Positions 13,304 to 23,257 of a stretch of DNA of 64,000 bases are shown piece after piece. Positions within the stretch are counted from its first letter, which is position 1. Every line of letters starts with the position of its first letter. The translations under genes and the position numbers were made by a program. This DNA comes from Ceratorhiza oryzae-sativae (taxonomy: Eukaryota > Basidiomycota > Agaricomycetes > Cantharellales > Ceratobasidiaceae), in NCBI GenBank assembly GCA_030998015.1, contig JARWMV010000239.1, positions 310,001 to 374,000 of the forward strand, read 5' to 3'. The notes beneath the pieces were generated by a model, which worked only from the letters and a program-made list of their open reading frames with translations, was not told the DNA's origin and did not search any database.

Positions 13304-16199
13304 ATGGACAAGAAAAAGTTGGCGATGATGTTCAATGCGGACGACGATGACGCGCCGCCGTTTCAAGTATGATATTAACCAAATTGCTGGTACAGCTCGA
13401 CTGAGATACTTGACCTTGTAGCAAAAACAACTCGATGAATACAAACTAGCGCACTACTCGCAAGGTGTCATTCGAAAGTCGAAGCGAGAAAAGGAGAAGG
13501 AGGCAGCAGAGGCCAAGAAGAGAGAAGAGGAGGAAAAGGCTGCTCAAGTGCGTCCCCAGGCGTCTCTCCGTGTTCCAACCCAATTGACGCCGTATCCCAA
13601 TAGGCTTATGCCGAATTCGTCGATGCATTCGATAGCGAGACGCCACGAACCAAATCTCGCTCAAGCGGCAGTGCGTTCGTGCGTGCAGGCGGCGAGGGGA
13701 CTTACAAACCGAGTGGAAGTGGTCGGAGTGCATATGAGGAGGAGACTCGATCATCAAGGGTATGCCACCTCTCGTTCTCCACTGTCTTGTCCGAATTTAT
13801 TAATGTTTTACTAGCAACAAGAACGGCCGTTATCCCCTGGCCCAACGAGACCCAAACCCAAGGGCAAACGTGCAATGGATGCGTTCCTGGAAGAGATTAA
13901 GAGGTTCGGCAGTGTCGGGCGCTGCGAGATCCCCGCGCGGGTTTAACTGAATCGTCGTTGCTTTGGGGGGTTAGAGACCAGGCAGAAAGAGAAAACAGAT
14001 ACAAGAAATATGCCGGATGTGAGTATAGCTGATAGCTCCCTGCGATTTGGGATTGACTGCAGTGGAGTAGCTCATGGAAGTTCTATATCTGCAATTGCTG
14101 GTGCGTCGAAATATTACCTCGGCCAAGGTTCCTCTCTCATTGTTATTTAGCATACGAGAGTCAAAGCGGCAGCCGAGATCGAGGCGATCCAGCGGTAAGC
14201 TCCTGTACCATGTTACATTGCACCACTTGACTCATCGCCCCTTTCAGACTACCAACATATTCGTCGCAAATCTTCCATCAAATGTTGACGAGCAGTCACT
14301 CGGGATGTTCTTTGCTCGAATGGGGCCAGTTGGATCTGTACGCCTTTCGCGCTGCCCTCGTCCTTTTTGACTTCTCATTCCTCAACCCCACAGGTCAAAA
14401 TCATGTGGCCCCGGACCGACCCAACTCATCCCCCACCACCTCCAGGCTCAGACATATCAACCTCGGCTCGTCGTGGCATGTCCGGCTTTGTCTCGTACAT
14501 GGCCCGCCCCGATGCAGAAGCAGCTGTCCGCGAGTTGGACGGGTTCGATTGGGGAGGAAATGTGTTGCGAGTTGGGTGGAGCAAAGCGGTGCCCATTGCT
14601 GCGAGGGCCATGTATGGTCCGTCACTCAACCAATTGTTTGCAAGGGGTATTGACTGGTAGGATATAGATTTAGGAAGAAGGTCAAGAAGCCGGTCGAGGT
14701 CACCTCGAAGGAGTGGACATGATAAGCGACGGAGGTCGAGGTCAAGGGAGCGAGACAGCCATCGCAGCAACCACCGAGACCGTGACCGTGAGCGCGATCG
14801 CGACCGGTATCACAAGTCCTCCCGTCGCTCCCATTCCCGCTCGAGGTCGAGATCCCGTTCACCTCGACGGCGCCGTTATTCTCGCACCCCTTCCCGTTCT
14901 CGTTCTCGTTCTCCCGTTCGTGACTTGAGCTACCTGGGCATTACGCCTACGCAGGAAGATTTTGTTCGCAAGGTTGCGGAAAAGGTCAAGCGCAATGGGA
15001 GAGCGTTTGAGGTTTTGCTCGGGCAGCGTGAAAAGTCGAATCCGAGCTTTGCATTCTTGTGGGATGAAAAGGTAAGTGGCTGTTGTACTAGTGATAGTCA
15101 TGCTAAGTCAGTGCTTTACAGAATCCCGGATATATTCTCTACAAGCACCTAATGGAGGGGACAAAACTACCTGATCCTCCGCTGGTCTTTGACGAAGATG
15201 TGAGTCTTATCGCTCTGAGACGCTTGGCGGGACCTTGACGAGAACCCTAGGGGCCAAACTCGGCCTACTCGACGGACTCGGGAGAAGAATCCGAACGTGA
15301 AAGGATCCGCAAGGGTACGTTGGGCAAACTCGCTCGCAAGCGCTTCTATGTGCTGCTACGAGGGTTGTCCGGCAAGCGGGGTGAGCTCGCGCGGTGCATG
15401 GCGTTTTCGTTGGAGCATGCCGAGTCCGCTGCCGAGGTGCGTACCAATCCCAGGTCCAGCTCGCCCAGCGGATCGCTCATGTCCGTGTATGCACGCAGGT
15501 TGCGGAGATTATAATCAGCTCGCTCATGGTTGATTCGACACCCGTGCCACGCAAAATCGCACGCCTGCACTGATCTGCGATATTCTACACAATTCAGCCG
15601 CGTCAATTACCAACGCGTGGAAATTTCGACACGAGTTCGAGGCCCGACTTGGGGGCGTGTTTGATCACTTGTGTGCAATCTACAAGTCGTTCCCTGGCAG
15701 GATCACGGCCGAGACTTTCAAGAAGCAGGTGTTGGGCGTGGTAGAGGTGTGGGAGGACTGGATCGTGTTTGGCCCCGAGGTGAACAAACGATCTGAGGCG
15801 GAGATTAGATGGGAGAGAAGAGGTCAAGGAACAGGAGGACGAGAAGAGGGAGGAGAAGGGCGAGGAAAAGAAGGCTGTCGGAAGCAAGTTCAAGGCCGCT
15901 GCATTTGGGGCTGTGAAGGATGAGCCGATCGCCGAGGTGACGCCTGCCGAAGACATTGACGGAGAGAACATCGACGGCGAAGATATTGATGGCGAGAATA
16001 TCGACGGCGAGGACATTGACGGTACGGCGATAGGTGGAGCTGCTGGCGGTGGAGAGGACATTGATGGGAAGATATCGACGGCGAAAAGATCGATGGGGAA
16101 GATATTGACGGCGAGGATATTGATGGGCAGGCGATCGAGTCCAAGGTCGAGAGCGCTGGGGCCGAGACCAAGGAGACAGAGATGGACATGTCGGATTAG
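13304..16199 (+). CDS. U2 snRNP-associated SURP protein (U2SURP/SR140)
   Basis: A nuclear pre-mRNA splicing factor of the U2 snRNP. Order of domains: N-terminal KKKLAMMFNADDDD and KRKLK-like charged helix; an RRM beginning NIFVANLPSNVDEQSLG and continuing GMSGFVSYMARPDAEAAV and GGNVLRVGWSKAVP; an RS-rich block (about 14680-14925, many SRSRS/DRDRE dipeptides); a SURP module (FVRKVAEKVKRNGRAFEVLL, NPSFAFLWDEK); then a CID-like domain (RFYVLLRGLSGKRGELARCM, ILHNSAASITNAWKFR, FDHLCAIYKSFPGRI, VWEDWIVFGPE). The tail is a DG-(E/D)-(D/N/E)-I repeat. In this sequence the tail does not stay in one frame: breaks near 15785 and 16070 are described in the findings. The stop at 16197-16199 assumes both are corrected; without the second, the frame ends at 16218. 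Confidence 0.85.
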
Positions 16200-16328
16200 C
16201 CCCACACCGATGCCATAAACGGAGTATTTAGCAATATATTGGATGTTTGGGCTCCACCCTTGGATTTGTCAGTGAAGGCTGTGCACGATGAGGTCATCAT
16301 CTTGCTCGACTCTAACCCAGCAACGACC

Positions 16329-18386
16329 ATGGCCGACGAACAAGCACGGACAGCGTCGGCTCCCCCACGCCCACCGACATTCGGCCGTCCGCCAATGGCC
16401 CCGCTGGGCGGACGTGGCATCGCGCGGCCCGGCGCAGGGGCGACGCCCATCCCGCCCAGTCTCCAAGCCAAGATGGCCGCCGTAAGTCGTCCAAGGCCGA
16501 CGCCTGATCGTGCTGACCCGCCCGCAGATGGCCAACCGCCGACAGCCCCAGTCTGCCCCGGGCGTGCCCACCGCCGACGGCGCCGGCCTCGCCAGCGCAT
16601 TTGCCTCGCCGGCGTCACCTCGTCGGCGTCCTCTCCAGCGACTCCGCAAGCACGCCCCGGCGGACCCCTGCGTCCCGGCCAAGGCGGACTCAGCGCCCGG
16701 CGGCAGCGCGGGCCCGGGCTCAACCTCGGACAGATCGACCCCAGCCTACGCGATGGCCCTCCGCCCGGAATCGGAGCAGGCGGCGGAGCTGCGGGCGCCG
16801 GCCTTGGCCAGGGGAATCCCAACCTGCGTCCCGACCCGCCAAAACGACCCGGCCAGGTTGGTGGCACACCGTTTGCCAACTTTAGTAAGATTGTGTAAGT
16901 GCTATTGTGCGAACGTTATGGGCTAAACTAATGGGCTGGCGCAGCGACCCGAGTGGTGTGCTGCGCTTTGGCGGTGGCAAGGCCGTCTTGCACGCATCTG
17001 GCGTCGATTTTTCAAACGGCTCGAGCTTCAAGATCAACATGTCCGAGTTTAGGCTGGACGAAGAGCTAGGGCGCGGTAATTACGGTACGGTCAAGAAAGT
17101 ATACCACAAACCCACCAACGTCGTGATGGCCATGAAGGTGTGTCTAGGCCAACTATCCTCGCGCCTAGGCTCATGCTGCGCAGGAAATCCGCCTTGAGCT
17201 GGATGATGCCAAACTCAACGCCATTCTTATGGAACTTGACATTCTTCATCGTGCTGTTGCACCCGAAATTGTCGACTTTTACGGTGCCTTTTTCATCGAG
17301 AGCTGCGTCTACTACTGCATGGAGTACATGGACGCCGGCAGTCTCGACAAACTCAACGGTGCCGGAGTCCCAGAAGACGTCCTCGCACGCATCACAGCCA
17401 GCATGGTTCGGGGGCTCAAGTTCCTCAAGGACGAGCTGCAGATCATGCACCGAGGTGCGTCATAGGACCCGTGTCAACGCGAATCTCTATTGGCGCTGAT
17501 CGACCAATAACTAAACAGACGTCAAGCCAACCAATGTACTCGTTAACAGGAAGGGGGCGATCAAGCTCTGCGACTTTGGGGTTTCTGGCCAGCTCGAGCG
17601 CAGTCTTGCCAAGACAAACATCGGGTGCCAGAGCTACATGGCGGTACGTACCCTTGACCCCATTTGCGCTCCACGCGATCCAACCCTAATACTCCGATTT
17701 CTAGCCCGAGCGCATCAAAGGAGAGTCCCTTAACAATCTTGGAACTTACACGGTCTCTTCGGATGTTTGGTCGCTCGGTCTCTCGATCATCGAACTCGCG
17801 ATTGGCGCGTATCCGTACCCGCCCGAAACCTACTCGAACGTATTTGCTCAATTGACGGCCATTGTCCACGGTCCACCACCCGAGCTTCCCGAAGGCAAAT
17901 ACAGCCCCGAGGCTGCAACGTTTGTGGCTATCTGGTGCGCACTTCAACTCAATTCGGCGTGGGACCCTTGATTTGCTGACTGAATCGTCTTGCGTAGTTT
18001 GATTAAGGAACCAACAAAACGAGCGACATATGGCGAGTTGCTCGTAAGTTTTTCTCCGCTCGGCACCCTTCTCGTAATCTCATTCGCAAATCCAGGAACA
18101 TCCTTGGCTAGTCGCCGACCGTACACGCGAAGTCGACATGCCAGCGTGGGTTGCCAAGGCTGTAGCCTATCGGGATGCAAAGCGAGCAGCCGGTTCCGAG
18201 GTCTCAAGTAGCGATGATACTGTGCCAGACAAGGCAACCGTTGATGCAGCTGTCAAAGCCGGGGAAGTAGTCGAAGAACCTGCACCGGCCGCCAACGGAG
18301 TAGAAACAGTGCCCAACGACGTCGACGAGCTTGCAGATAAAATTGCAAATGAAGTGTCGATAGACGAAAAGCATGCACCCGCATAG
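16329..18386 (+). CDS. PBS2: MAP kinase kinase, Pbs2-like (HOG pathway)
   Basis: A dual-specificity MAPKK most like Pbs2, which activates the Hog1 stress MAPK in fungi. A disordered Pro/Gly/Arg-rich N-terminus is followed by [11 protein letters not shown] and the kinase domain: GRGNYG glycine loop, VVMAMK lysine, [20 protein letters not shown] helix, [12 protein letters not shown] hinge region, [12 protein letters not shown] catalytic loop (D codon split by an intron), DFGVSG, activation loop [17 protein letters not shown] with the conserved Ser and Thr, then [15 protein letters not shown]. The C-terminus after EHPWLV is acidic and Ala/Glu-rich. At least eight introns. Between about 16560 and 16640 the N-terminal frame must change (reading 16510 onward versus the frame that reaches FANFSKIV), so an intron or indel there is unresolved. 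Confidence 0.9.
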
Positions 18387-18588
18387 AATCTCCCAAGCTC
18401 GCGCTTGGGTTTTTGCTTTAATTTCATTCCTAGTATTGCTGTGTTATGGGATTGACGGATGTAGTACAATATGTAATTGAACATTTGATATTGTCATTCT
18501 GCTGTTTTTAGCCTGTTGCAGCTTTGGTCTGCATTACAGCTCTACTTGAATTCATACATTTTGGAAATTATTCGGGCAGTGATGCGGG

Positions 18589-19419
18589 TTAGACTAGGAC
18601 CTTGGAGCTGAGGAACTTGTTCCACTCTTCCTCACCCCATGAGCTTGATACGTCGTTGGCGGCCAGTCCATCCCAGAGCGCAGTGGGAGTGACGTGAATA
18701 CCGTTCTGGCGTCCCAGTTTGACTTTTTATGATGTCAGATCATCAAACTCTCCACTGCAAGAAGTCTAAACAAGTGGCTCACTGTTATACTTGAGATCAT
18801 CAGTGACATCGACTCCCCCGTTTGGTGTTGTCTTGTGCTTCAAGAGATCCTGGACTTGAGCCTTATCCACTCCACTTGGGACGAGTGCTACAAGTCTTTC
18901 CCGGATTTGGATAGGCGTGAGAGAAGAAGCCGGTATATCGAAAAACGCTTGTTGTTCTTTGAAGAGCTGACTGGCACGGTTAGATACCAGAACGGAAGAA
19001 AAAGGGGTGGGGCGTACGATCGCTGCATATTCCCAGAATCGCGCAGGCGCAACACGTCCAACCGCTAGAGCCGCTTCATGAAGAAACGTCGACGAGCCGT
19101 GCCTATAACCAAATCAAGCACACATCCAAACAGCCACAACGAAGAACCGACGTACCAAGGCTGAGGCTGCAGCCTGAGCACGATCCTGACCTTTCCGGCA
19201 TACTTGCCCGACTCGCCAAACGCGGGTTTGAGAATCGGGTCGATCGCGTTGAAAAAGATCTTCGCGCTGAAGGGGCACAGGAAATCTAAACGTGCGCATC
19301 AATTGGATGCCGAGGATCTGTCCTGCAGGAGTCGGGGCATTACCGAGATAGAACTCGAGCGTATGGGGCGCACTTGGGTTTCCGACTGCGAGGAACGAGA
19401 GAGTGGGCTGGAGGGACAT
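18589..19419 (-). CDS. DsbA-like/thioredoxin-fold protein
   Basis: A thioredoxin-fold protein resembling the DsbA-like group in fungi. Exon 1 reads MSLQPTLSFLAVGNP and PHTLEFYL. After a roughly 75-nt intron it continues DFLCPFSAKIFFNAIDPIL, so the redox position is CPFS, a monothiol-type CxxS rather than CxxC. Further exons read YAGKVRIVLRLQPQPWY, FLHEAALAVGRVAPARFWEY, ASQLFEEQQAFFDIPAS, VQDLLKHKTTPNGGVDV, and finish GIHVTPTALWDGLAANDVS and EEEWNKFLSSKVLV, stop at 18589. Convergent with the MAPKK gene (about 200 bp between stops). A decayed direct copy of its 5' two thirds lies at 20141-20798. No signal peptide; substrate unknown. Confidence 0.82.
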
Positions 19420-19645
19420 GGTAGTGTGGGAATGAGCGCGGCTTGAAGCATACAGATATATATGCAAGATGACGTGCTTCGGCGCAAATCGTAGTTCAAT
19501 TTGGGTTGTATGCGCAACATGAGCAAATAAATGCTCAGGCTTCAAATCGCAGGAACTTGTCGTATTGTTATGAGGCACATATGTTTTTTTGCTGTAATAA
19601 ATTTAAAATGACAGCAGACTTGATAAAAACGCTATGCATTGCAAG

Positions 19646-20076
19646 AACATCGGGAAAAAGCCCAGTGCAGCAAACCGGGTCGGCTACATCCTGTATCCGC
19701 CCAGGCTGTGTAATCTCCACAAATTTATCCGGTTTACCCATGGCAAATTCGGTAAACCGCAGTAGATAACAGTGTGTTTCACCTGAGGGAAGGCAAAGCG
19801 GGCAAATGTCAAAATTGGATGTAATTTGCCCAAATTTGCCCAAGACCTTTGTCTGACAAGGGGAGGGTGCAGCACAAGACAAGGAGATGCTGTTTCATGA
19901 TGAAGTAGGAGCTTAAGCCCAAAATCAAGGCTAAGCATGCTCAAAGGTCTCTCAATAGCTATAGTATTTCAGATAATTAATTCAATGACACACTATTGTT
20001 GGTCAACATTGGCAGAAAAGGTCACAGCGGTTAGCATCAATAGTAGCGCTGATTAATCCAGGGACTCTGACAGGGC
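19646..20076. other. Spacer between gene and its decayed copy
   Basis: AT-rich, CpG-poor DNA with no supported gene. It holds several TTTGCC/GGCAAA-type short words (19740-19860) and frames below 105 residues without recognisable content. Possibly old transposon debris. Confidence 0.35.
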
Positions 20077-20077
20077 G

Positions 20078-20127
20078 CCACATAGGCGCTGACCCCCACA
20101 TAGGCGTTGCCAAACCCCACATAGGCG
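20078..20127 (+). repeat. Three copies of CCACATAGGCG at duplication edge
   Basis: The 11-mer CCACATAGGCG occurs at 20078-20088, 20096-20106 and 20117-20127, embedded in CTGACCCC-type spacers. It ends 13 bp before similarity to the thioredoxin-fold gene resumes at 20141, so it marks the breakpoint of the duplicated segment. Confidence 0.7.
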
Positions 20128-20140
20128 CTGCTGACCCCCA

Positions 20141-20798
20141 ATACCAGAGTGGAAGAAAAAGGGGTGGGGCGTGCAATCGCTGTGTATTCCCAGGATTGCG
20201 CTGGCGCAAAACGTCTGACTGCTAGGGTGTCTCCATGAAGAAACATCGACAAGCTGTGGCTATAACCAAATCAAGCACACATGCAAATAGCCACAGCAAA
20301 GAACCAATGTACCAAGGCTGAGGCTGCAGCCTGAGAGCGATCCTGACCCTGCCAGCATACATGCCCAACCCACCGAATGCGGGTTTGAGAATTGGGTCAA
20401 TCGCACTGAAAGAGATATTCACGCTGAAGGGGTACAGGGAATCTAAACATGCGCATCAATTGGATGCCGAGGATCTATCCTGCAGGAGTCAAGGCATTAC
20501 TGACATAGAACTTGAGTGTATGGAGTGCACTCGAGTTTCCAACTGTGAGGAACAAGAGAGTGGGCTGGAGGGACATGGTGGTGTGGGAATGAGTGCAGCT
20601 TGAAGCATACAGATATATATGCAAGATGACGTGCTTTGGCGCAGATTGTAGTTCAGTTTGGGTTGTATGCGCAACGTGAGCAAATAAATTCTCAGGCTTC
20701 AAACCACAGGAGCCTGTTGTATCGTTATCAGGCACATGCTTTTTGCTGGAATAACTTTAAAATGACAGCAGGCTTGATAAACACACTATGCATTGCAA
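20141..20798 (-). pseudogene. Decayed duplicate of the DsbA-like gene (5' part)
   Basis: A direct repeat of 18984-19645, about 1.15 kb downstream, with the same orientation. Recognisable pieces on the minus strand: MSLQPTLLFLTVGN, the altered exon boundary LKFYVSNALTPAG, then FSAIDPILKPAFGG and RVRIALRLQPQPWY. The segment lacks the gene's last exons (everything 3' of about 18984). The cysteine of the CPFS motif region is lost and most differences from the parent are transitions, many at CpG. Not expected to make a working protein. Confidence 0.82.
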
Positions 20799-20959
20799 TA
20801 ATAAGCACCAGGAGAGGTAACAGACTGAAATCCCTTTTTATGTGGGGTACAGTATATGCAAATGGCTGGCGAATTAAATGCCCTGGTGTGTAGATTGTGA
20901 ACACCCTGATGGAGAAGTTGTAAATTCCTTGAAAATACCAGGATTTCATAAACAATATT

Positions 20960-21345
20960 CTCAGTTACGATAGGTGAGCACCTTAGACCAGTCCTAGCAC
21001 TCATGAAAGCTTGCTCGTATTGACCCAATGGTTCCCAGTCCCATATACTGAATTCTGCCTTGAAAGTACCACTGGTAGGTAGCTTAGGGTTCGCCTTGCA
21101 TACCACAACTGCATGGGTCAAATTATTTGTATGATGAAGATGCATGACCACTTTCCAAAGTGCAGCAGACAAACTTTGAGTGATGGCAGTCTCAAGAACA
21201 ATGGCAGGAGCAGGCGTAGAAACATAACCAGGGCCTTGCAAAAGGAGCATATGCCAAGATGGGTCCAGTACAGTCTCTTTACTGCTGTTGATAGGGGTTC
21301 TGCTGGCCCCAGTAGTCAGAATACTTGGGCTCAGCAAGGAGCAAC
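20960..21345 (-). pseudogene. Relic of the family at 5437-6160
   Basis: A minus-strand frame reads HAVVVCKANPKLPTSGTFK then FKAEFSIWDWEPLGQY, clearly related to FIIIRNATNPLPESRTFKVEFSVWVREPL in the gene at 5437-6160. Upstream in the same frame lies PAPAIVLETAITQSLSAALW. The C-terminal exons of the family (FITDEEVMNHILP and on) are not found here; downstream the sequence runs into the duplicated thioredoxin-fold segment. Either a truncated copy or part of a longer decayed gene. Confidence 0.5.
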
Positions 21346-21880
21346 GCTAGGTAGCAGCGAATGGGTCTCCAAGGACAACTCAAGCAGTGCCATTGTACTG
21401 CAAACAATTTCATGGATTTTTCTGGCCATCTGCAAAGTCAACGTCTGGGACATAGTGTCCCACTTGTACCTTTCAGAAGGATCAACCACCAAGGTTTGAC
21501 ATGAATAAAAGTTGACCTATGATCTCAACTTGACTCCTAGTTCCCTACAAGCAACTTGGACCCACTCTACAAGTGATACACAGTACACCCTGTGTAGAAA
21601 TAGTTCCTACAGTCCACTCTCCTGTCCAGCACGTACCCACTGTTTGATCTTGATGCTCCATGAATCAAGGAGCCTGTAGTACGCCAGGTCTGGAAATTCA
21701 CCAAAATATGCTGTGACTTCTGCAGAGTCAGGAGGTGTGGTAGCAGTATGTTTCAATGAGTTTAGTATGTGCTCATTGGCCAAGGAACCTGGAGAAGAGA
21801 TATTGCTAAGATGGGTTGGTAGGAGCCTAAGAAATTCAAGGACATGTGATATAAATCTGCTGCAATAAAGCCCAATGGAG
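21346..21880. other. Unannotated AT-rich stretch left of the transposon
   Basis: About 530 bp with no frame of note. The minus strand gives fragments that could be upstream exons of the relic at 20960-21345 (for example near 21650), but none is supported. CpG-poor like its surroundings. Confidence 0.3.
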
Positions 21881-22200
21881 GCATAAAGGAGGTGTCATCC
21901 ATCCACCGCCAACTAACTTTTGATCCACATCAAAATCTAGCCATACATATAAAATCGCCAATAAATGCTGTTTTTTGAGCCCTCTAGAGCGAAATCTGTC
22001 AATCGCTTTATACAAATTATTGTTTTAGGGTAGCTAAACATGAATATATGCTTTGATTTGTTGCCTGTGCAAGGTACAGAAAGTTTAAAGCTTGGGTTCA
22101 CTCAGGGAAAAACCGGAGTGGTGGCCGGGTTGTGGCTGGGTTGTGGCTGACTGGTTTTGTCTTAGAGGCCCATTACATGAGCCACAGGCTCTGGGGGTCA
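21881..22200 (+). repeat. Left terminal inverted repeat
   Basis: About 320 bp matching the reverse complement of 25806-26123 at roughly 95%. Nearly every mismatch is a CpG in the right arm that reads TpG or CpA here (for example GGTGTC for GGCGTC, CCACCG for CCGCCG, GCCATA for GCCGTA). Confidence 0.88.
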
Positions 22201-22484
22201 ACAGTGTAATTGTTTTTTCTACTATCGTCATGTGCTGCAGTGCAAAGCGGAAGGCAAGGCAGGCCAGAGCACAGAATGCCAGAGCCAAAGTGAGATATCC
22301 ATAATGAGCTTTACATTATATGCATGCTGAACATACATAGAAACAGGCTAAATACAAAGTGTCATCTGGACCAACAAACCCAGTTCAGTCTGGCACGCAG
22401 CCTGCTCACACTCATTGGAGTGATCAAGACCCCCCTAGTTAGTCACATATATCTATTTCAGTTGAGTAAAAAGTGCTCACCTAG

Positions 22485-23137
22485 GTGTCTGAACCCCCTG
22501 GCCACCTTACAGACCCAAGTGCATTAGACCATGATCACAATTTGGATGACTGGTCTGACTCAGATAATGAATCCAAAGCAGAAAGAGAACCTGTTTGGCC
22601 ACAAATAATCCACCGTGCACCAACAAAAACAGAGGCAGAAGCAGTGCGCACCTCAATTGATTCAGCCATGCGCACTCACTGATGCACCGGGAATGGCTAT
22701 ACCTATGTGGAGTTGGATTGTGTCACATTTGAGCGATGCTTTGCCATGGAGGCATGTCTGAACTTATTCTTGGATCCCGAACCTATCAGCTTCATCAACG
22801 CCTCACTACAAGCAGCCAAAGTATGCAAACGGGGTCCAACCTATGCAAAGTCAATGCGGAAGTGGATTCGCCACATCATAAAGACTGGAGACTTACCTGA
22901 GAACTGTTGGGGTGGTGGAATGTCTCAAGTCTAGAGGATGAAGATGTGTCAAACAAGATCAAGCTTCATTTGCAGAAAGTTGGGAAATATGCATGTGCAC
23001 AAGATGTTGTTGACTTTTTATCAGATCTGGAGGTGCGCAAACAACTTGGTCTCAAGAAGAAAATACTGTACGTGTATGAAATGTACCCACATGTCACGTC
23101 ACGTTTCGCCGTGGTTGTGGGTAAAAACCTGGGCTGA
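22485..23137 (+). pseudogene. Fragment of an agaricomycete DDE transposase (N-terminal HTH part)
   Basis: Three plus-strand frames form one degraded reading: DHNLDDWSDSDNESKAERE, then FINASLQAAKVCKRGPTYAK and SMRKWIRHIIKTGDLPENC, then WNVSSLEDEDVSNKIKLHL, QKVGKYACAQDVVDFL and EVRKQLGLKKK. This matches, from memory, the pre-catalytic region of a widespread agaricomycete DDE transposase (pattern LHxxGKYVxAxDIVxFL). A stop at 22681 and frame changes break it. The catalytic domain is missing: similarity ends near 23065, just before the 3' end of the opposing transposase. Confidence 0.6.
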
Positions 23138-23257
23138 AGCGTCACGCTTTGGAGGCGGTGGTTAGAGCAAAACCATGTTGTCATGGTCTCTTTATTTTAT
23201 GAAATTTACACTATTAAAATGCTTCTATGCTATTACAGACCAAAATGAGTGTTTACA

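Noticed and set aside
19568..19944. Minus-strand frames of about 100 codons between gene and decayed copy
   Set aside because: No domain, no splice pattern, and part lies within the duplicated segment; best seen as non-coding debris.
20078..20127. CRISPR-like array
   Set aside because: Three 11-bp repeats with short spacers in a eukaryotic genome; spacing and size do not fit a CRISPR.
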